From NCBI RefSeq assembly GCF_014288055.1, contig NZ_JACOPK010000009.1, positions 1 through 64,000 on the forward strand: DNA of 64,000 bases, written 5' to 3'. Source of the DNA: Agathobaculum hominis. Lineage in GTDB: Bacteria; Bacillota; Clostridia; Oscillospirales; Butyricicoccaceae. How positions within the stretch are numbered: position 1 is the first letter of the stretch; each line of letters starts with the position of its first letter. Below are positions 60,154-64,000 of this stretch, one piece after another. The notes under the pieces were generated by a model that worked only from the letters and a program-made list of their open reading frames with translations, had not been told where the DNA came from and searched no databases. The position numbers and the translations under genes were made by a program.

Positions 60154-60585
60154 ATGAAAACAATTCGAGTCGTCGCCGCAGTTATTCGCGATGGCGAAAA
60201 GATCTTTGCCACCATGCGCGGCTATGGTGACTTTAAGGGTCTGTGGGAGTTTCCCGGCGGAAAAATCGAGCCCGGCGAAACGCCGCAGGAGGCCCTAAAA
60301 AGAGAAATCCGAGAGGAATTGGCCTCCGAGATTTCGGTTGGTGAGTTGATTGATACCGTCGAATTTGATTATCCGACCTTTCACCTTTCAATGGATTGCT
60401 TCTGGTGTCAGCTGATTCGCGGTGATCTTGAGCTGTTAGAGGCCGCTGAGGCGCGATGGCTGACCAAGGAAACTCTGAAAAGCGTAGAATGGCTTCCGGC
60501 TGATTTAGGCCTGATTGAAAGGATTGAGAAAGCGCTCGCTATAAGCAATTCCTCGACGAGCGGCATTCCCTCTGCTTCATTCTAA
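60154..60585 (+). CDS. Nudix hydrolase, MutT/8-oxo-dGTPase-like
   Basis: 143 residues, behind AGAAAGG. The Nudix box GGKIEPGETPQEALKREI plus REELASEI fits the G-x5-E-x7-R-E-U-x-E-E pattern with all key residues. Proteins of this kind hydrolyse damaged or canonical nucleoside triphosphates. It is tightly linked to the helicase, probably one operon. Its end overlaps the convergent 4Fe-4S gene by four bases. Confidence 0.88.
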   Translation: MKTIRVVAAVIRDGEKIFATMRGYGDFKGLWEFPGGKIEPGETPQEALKREIREELASEISVGELIDTVEFDYPTFHLSMDCFWCQLIRGDLELLEAAEARWLTKETLKSVEWLPADLGLIERIEKALAISNSSTSGIPSASF

Positions 60586-61424
60586 TGCAGCGCCTTTGTG
60601 GGACAGACCTTCGTACACTCGCAGCAGAGGATGCACTCCGTTCCGTTTTTCCGTCTGCGGGACCCCTTGTTGACCTCTACGTTCATGGGGCAGACACGCA
60701 GGCATTTCCCGCAGTGGATGCATTTGCTTTCATCGCAGTGGACGCGCAGCAGCGAAAAATAGCTCGCGGGCGCGAGAAACACTGTAATCGGGCACAGATA
60801 TTTGCAGAATGCGCGGTTATCCTTGAACGCAAAGGCGAGTGCAATTCCCGCGATATAGTAAAGCGCATTTCCCGCAAGGAACATCCGGAACATAATCTGC
60901 TCCAGATCGGCGGCCTTCATCAAAAACAGCCCGGACACCAGCGCCAGAGATAATGCGAACATCACATATCGCAGAACGCCCAGCTTTTCCCTGCGCGGCT
61001 TCTGCGGCTGCCTGTAAGGTAAAAAGTCGAGCACCATCGCCGTCCAGCAGGCATAGCCGCACCAGCCGCGCCCGAACAGCAGCGGCCCGAAGATTTTTGC
61101 CACCGCATAGTGGATGGTCGCCGCTTCAAAAGCACCGAGGAACAGATAGTACCAGAAGCCCTCGATCTGCATATTCTCGCGGGAGATCACGCCGAGATAC
61201 AGCAGCATGTAGCATCCCACCGCCAGCTGCACAAAATGCCGGGTGTATCGTTTCCCGGCGGCGAACAGCGCCGTCCCCAATGCAAGACAACAGCCTATGT
61301 AACTGAAATTCAGCAGATAAAACAGGTTGTCCCTGACAAGCCACAGCACGACCGCTACTGCTTCAAACAGCAGGAGCAGCAGGATGGACGGCACATATTT
61401 GCGAAACCTGCCCCTGTTCTTCAT
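60582..61424 (-). CDS. 4Fe-4S membrane protein (NapH/YccM-like)
   Basis: 280 residues with about six membrane helices, a CX3C pair in LLFGRGWCGYACWTAMVLD, another in AFCKYLCPITVF, and a C-terminal ferredoxin-like pair: CIHCGKCLRVCP and CILCCECTKVCP. The layout matches polyferredoxin quinol-type proteins such as NapH and YccM that pass electrons across or along the membrane. Partner enzyme unknown. Convergent with the Nudix gene. Confidence 0.82.
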   Translation of the reverse strand: MKNRGRFRKYVPSILLLLLFEAVAVVLWLVRDNLFYLLNFSYIGCCLALGTALFAAGKRYTRHFVQLAVGCYMLLYLGVISRENMQIEGFWYYLFLGAFEAATIHYAVAKIFGPLLFGRGWCGYACWTAMVLDFLPYRQPQKPRREKLGVLRYVMFALSLALVSGLFLMKAADLEQIMFRMFLAGNALYYIAGIALAFAFKDNRAFCKYLCPITVFLAPASYFSLLRVHCDESKCIHCGKCLRVCPMNVEVNKGSRRRKNGTECILCCECTKVCPTKALH

Positions 61425-61644
61425 CGTGACGCCCCTTCCTTTCTTTCCTGTTTCATGTACTTTCTATTTTAACGATGATGCGTAAAATTCGCAACCGTAA
61501 TTCTGAAAAAATAACAGTCATACGGTCTGTTTTGTGGGAAACGCTCTATGCTATGGATCTCCCCGAAATTTCTGCTATAATAAAAACCAGTATCGTGTAT
61601 TGCAAAGCAGATTCTCCCCTATCCCCCGACAGCAAGAAAGAAGA

Positions 61645-62816
61645 ATGACCATGAAGCAGTCAACCGTATCCATGCGTATCCGTATCGAAAACCTGTGCAT
61701 CGGTATCATCTTTCTGTTTTCTCTGATGCTTTTCGCCCTGAACTTCTTCCATCGGTCCTCTGCGGAGGCGGTGGTTCTGGTATCGACCGAAATGGGCTGG
61801 ATGGTGCAGCGAGCGGTATCCGTTCTTCTGTTCTGTCTTGTCAATCAGCTGAAAAAGAGAAAACGCGCGGCATATGGTATTACGCTGCTGCTTCTCCTGC
61901 TGAGCCTGCTGCGCGGTGTACGGCAGCTGACCCCGGCATCTGTTCTGATTTCTGTGATCGATTTGCTCCTGCTGGCCGCCTTTCTTTGCTTCCGCAGGGA
62001 TTTCTGCTGCCCGGCCGCACCAAAAGACCGAAAACGCAGTCTGTATGTCCTTCTGCTGAGCGTGCTCGGCGTACTGGCCAATGCGGCGAAGAGGCGCGGT
62101 TTGCTCTGGCGGATTACGAAATCAGCGGCAAAAAGGGCGCTAAAATGCGCATGAACATCAACCATGCGACCAAAGCAGGCGTTACGGTATCCGAGTACAG
62201 GCCGCTGGAAAAACGTGATCCCGAGATCGAGCAGGCGTTTGACCGCGTGACAGACGAATGGCTCGGACAGAAGAAAAGCTCGCTGCTTTCGTTCACAATG
62301 GGTACGGCCGGTCTGGAAAACCCGATGGACAAGCGGTATTTTTACGCACGCGACAAGGATAATCAAATCGTCGCTTTTATCGTTTTTGTGCCGTTTCTCG
62401 GCAAAGACGGCTACATGGCCGATGTCACCCGCCACGGCAATGGCGCGCCGGGCGGCGTCATGGAAACCATCATCTACGAAGCCTTTCAGGTATTCAAAAA
62501 CGAGGGGATTCATTACGGCAGCCTTGGCGTTGCTCCGCTCGCCGGACTGGATGACGAAAAGGCAGAGCCGGTTGAAAAGCTCCTTCACTTCGTATACGAT
62601 CATCTGAATGAATGCTACGGCTTCAAAGATCTATACCGCGCAAAGGAAAAATACAGCCCGACCGAGTGGATCCCGGCTTACTATATCTATCTGCCGAAAT
62701 TCCCCACCCCGGATATGTTCTATGCGGTTGTGAAAATCCAGAACAATAACGTGATCCGCGAAGCTGTTCAGTCGTTCCTGCACAGGAAAGGCGGCCGAGA
62801 CAAAAACCAGAGCTGA
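61645..62816 (+). pseudogene. MprF/LysX-like phosphatidylglycerol aminoacyltransferase, decayed
   Basis: The first frame (from ATG 61645) has four or five membrane helices (FLFSLMLFALNFFHRSS, VLISVIDLLLLAAFLCFRRD). Near 62080 it leaves the frame that encodes the aminoacyltransferase end: GEEARFALADYEISGKKGAK, TDEWLGQKKSSLLSFTMGTA, GYMADVTRHGNGAPGGVMET. The middle region of about 130 residues found in relatives is missing. Deletion plus frameshift is the simplest view; two separate short genes are less likely. Confidence 0.6.
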
Positions 62817-62917
62817 AAAAGATCGGCGAATGCCGTGAATATGTGCCAGCCGGAGCAGACTTATCCTCTGCTCCGGCTGTTTTCATGTCTTTTTCCGACC
62901 CATCCGAGCCGTCTTTC

Positions 62918-63346
62918 CTACCAGTTCATCTCGCCGTCACCGCCCATGCGGCGCGTCATTTCCTCGATGCGCTCGATAGGAAACGGCGGCGCACTCAGCG
63001 GACGCATGGCGATGCTCATCAGCTTCATCGGATTATCGTCGGCCGCAATGCGGTTGGACGAAAGCCCGCCGCAGCGGCGGCAGCGGTGAATGATCGCCCA
63101 TTCTCCGCCCCTGCGCACCCAGACCGCTGCCGGCTCCATAATGCCGCCGCAGTCGGATGCACGGTCGCCCGGCTCAATGTCAACATGCAGACTGGACAGA
63201 CAGTTCGGGCAGTGGTTGCGGTGATCGGTTCCGGCAGACTGCGGCGTGACGAGCCGTCCGCAGACACGGCAGGTAAAGCTGTCGCTGCAGGCGTGTGTCC
63301 TGTAATATCCCTTTTCAAAGGTTTTTCGTTTATTTTCTCGGTTCAT
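62918..63346 (-). CDS. RNHCP-domain protein
   Basis: 142 residues, behind GGAGGAGATC. The signature DHRNHCPNCLSSLHVD gives the domain its name. Further Cys pairs (FTCRVCGRLV, HRCRRCGGLSSNRIAADDN) suggest zinc binding. The domain is often found near tRNA or ribosome genes; the function is unknown. Probably a cytoplasmic housekeeping-type protein. Confidence 0.85.
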   Translation of the reverse strand: MNRENKRKTFEKGYYRTHACSDSFTCRVCGRLVTPQSAGTDHRNHCPNCLSSLHVDIEPGDRASDCGGIMEPAAVWVRRGGEWAIIHRCRRCGGLSSNRIAADDNPMKLMSIAMRPLSAPPFPIERIEEMTRRMGGDGEMNW

Positions 63347-63529
63347 TGTGATCTCCTCCGGTAGAATGCAGGTTTCTGCGGGAGGACAGGCGTTTGTGGA
63401 TTTTCCGGCCCTCCCGGTCAGTCCACAAGCTCCAATACAGCCGATCTGATCAGTTTAAATTTCAACAAGCATATCCTTTCCAAATGATTCAAGGCAATAC
63501 CGCCGCAGGTTTCATTGTGCGGTGCTGCC

Positions 63530-64000
63530 TTAAGCGTTCTTCTCCAGCGCATCTATATCACCGTGGCGGATCGCGTCAATGCTCCGCTTGATTTTCTCTC
63601 TATCCCAGTCCCACCAGCGCAGCGCCTCCAAACGCGCGATGGTTTCCTCGTCGAAGCGTTTTCGGATGGGTTTCGCAGGCAGGCCGCCGACGATCGTATA
63701 CGGCGGCACATCCTTCGTCACGAGCGCACGGCTGCCGATGATCGCGCCGTCTCCGATAGTGACACCGGCGAGAATGATAGCTTCATAGCCGATCCAGACA
63801 TCGTTTCCGACCACGATGTCACCCCTGCTGTCCCATGTTTCAGCGATGGACGCCGTATCCGTCGGCAGATCCCATTCCTCGAAAAACAGCGGGAACGTGT
63901 AGGTCGAAAGACTGTCCATTGCATGATTAGCGGCATTGAAAATGAATTTCGCGCCGCACGCGATCGAGCAGAATCTGCCGATCCTCAGTCTGTCATGATT
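63530..64000 (-). CDS. Xenobiotic-type hexapeptide acetyltransferase (CatB/Vat-like), partial
   Basis: The gene runs off the window edge; 156 residues are visible. The hexapeptide left-handed beta helix (IGRFCSIACGAKFI, IVVGNDVWIGYEAIILAGVT, IGDGAIIGSRALVTKDVPPY) and the catalytic His in NAANHAMDSLSTY mark the xenobiotic acyltransferase group that includes CatB and Vat. Whether it acetylates chloramphenicol, streptogramins or something else cannot be told. Ends with a basic helix. Confidence 0.85.
   Translation of the reverse strand, partial: NHDRLRIGRFCSIACGAKFIFNAANHAMDSLSTYTFPLFFEEWDLPTDTASIAETWDSRGDIVVGNDVWIGYEAIILAGVTIGDGAIIGSRALVTKDVPPYTIVGGLPAKPIRKRFDEETIARLEALRWWDWDREKIKRSIDAIRHGDIDALEKNA

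Noticed and set aside
1..64000. CRISPR array
   Set aside because: No evenly spaced repeats with unique spacers and no cas genes; the dyads are dispersed and lie at irregular distances.

Overview
The window looks like DNA of a gut Clostridia bacterium of the Faecalibacterium/Oscillospiraceae type. This rests on protein resemblance only: Tn1549-like conjugative machinery, Tn4451-type TnpW, a ThrE-like exporter, an RNHCP protein and a GC-rich backbone broken by AT-rich cargo. Nearly everything left of about 56.6 kb reads as stacked mobile-element material. Only the right-hand 7 kb, and perhaps 25.3-27.6 kb, look like ordinary chromosome.

Left to right. 0-5.3 kb: a broken topB and a remnant of a small mobilizable element (TnpW, primase/helicase, a DUF3795 cargo gene, the C-terminal part of a MobA/MobL relaxase), cut at both outer junctions. 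5.3-17.4 kb (element 1, plus strand): MobC, a CD1845-type membrane protein, relaxase, a cargo cassette (two-component system driving a lantibiotic-immunity-like ABC transporter and a lipoprotein), a sigma-like factor, a structured non-coding stretch, and a large serine recombinase broken by one frameshift. 17.6-25.3 kb (minus, AT-rich): a fumarate reductase/succinate dehydrogenase operon, a Zn/Cd-type P-ATPase with a duplicated metal-binding domain, an ArsR regulator and an IS1634-like scrap. 25.3-27.6 kb: a threonine/serine exporter and an unknown protein. 27.7-38.2 kb: integrase and MobC remnants with an oriT-like site, a GNAT enzyme, three MATE pumps with a MerR regulator, fragments of a nitroreductase, a B3/4 protein and a HipA-like kinase, and a second frameshifted serine recombinase. 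38.3-51 kb (element 2, minus strand): DUF6870-like protein, sigma-like factor, class B sortase, a 1303-residue SLH surface protein, TetR regulator, relaxase, an IS1182-family insertion, ParB and another sigma-like protein. 51-56.7 kb: toxin-antitoxin remnants, Xre regulators, a MazF/PemK toxin behind a hairpin-rich leader, a protein made of four excisionase-like domains, a tyrosine integrase, its probable arm sites and the 3' half of a tRNA-Arg(CCT) as attR. 56.9-64 kb: a PLD-nuclease/helicase (DUF3427 type) with a Nudix hydrolase, a 4Fe-4S membrane protein, a decayed MprF-like gene, an RNHCP protein and a partial hexapeptide acetyltransferase.

The most unusual signal is a family of 23-base dyads scattered between, and once inside, the genes of elements 1 and 2. 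Each element has its own sequence variant with compensating changes on both arms, and each also encodes its own sigma-like factor. An IS1182-family copy sits inside one dyad. A second conserved hairpin lies beside the mobilization genes of three elements and is a good oriT candidate. Both serine recombinases are interrupted at the same kind of five-A tract, which is either shared decay, homopolymer sequencing error or recoding. All names come from reading translated motifs; no database search was run.
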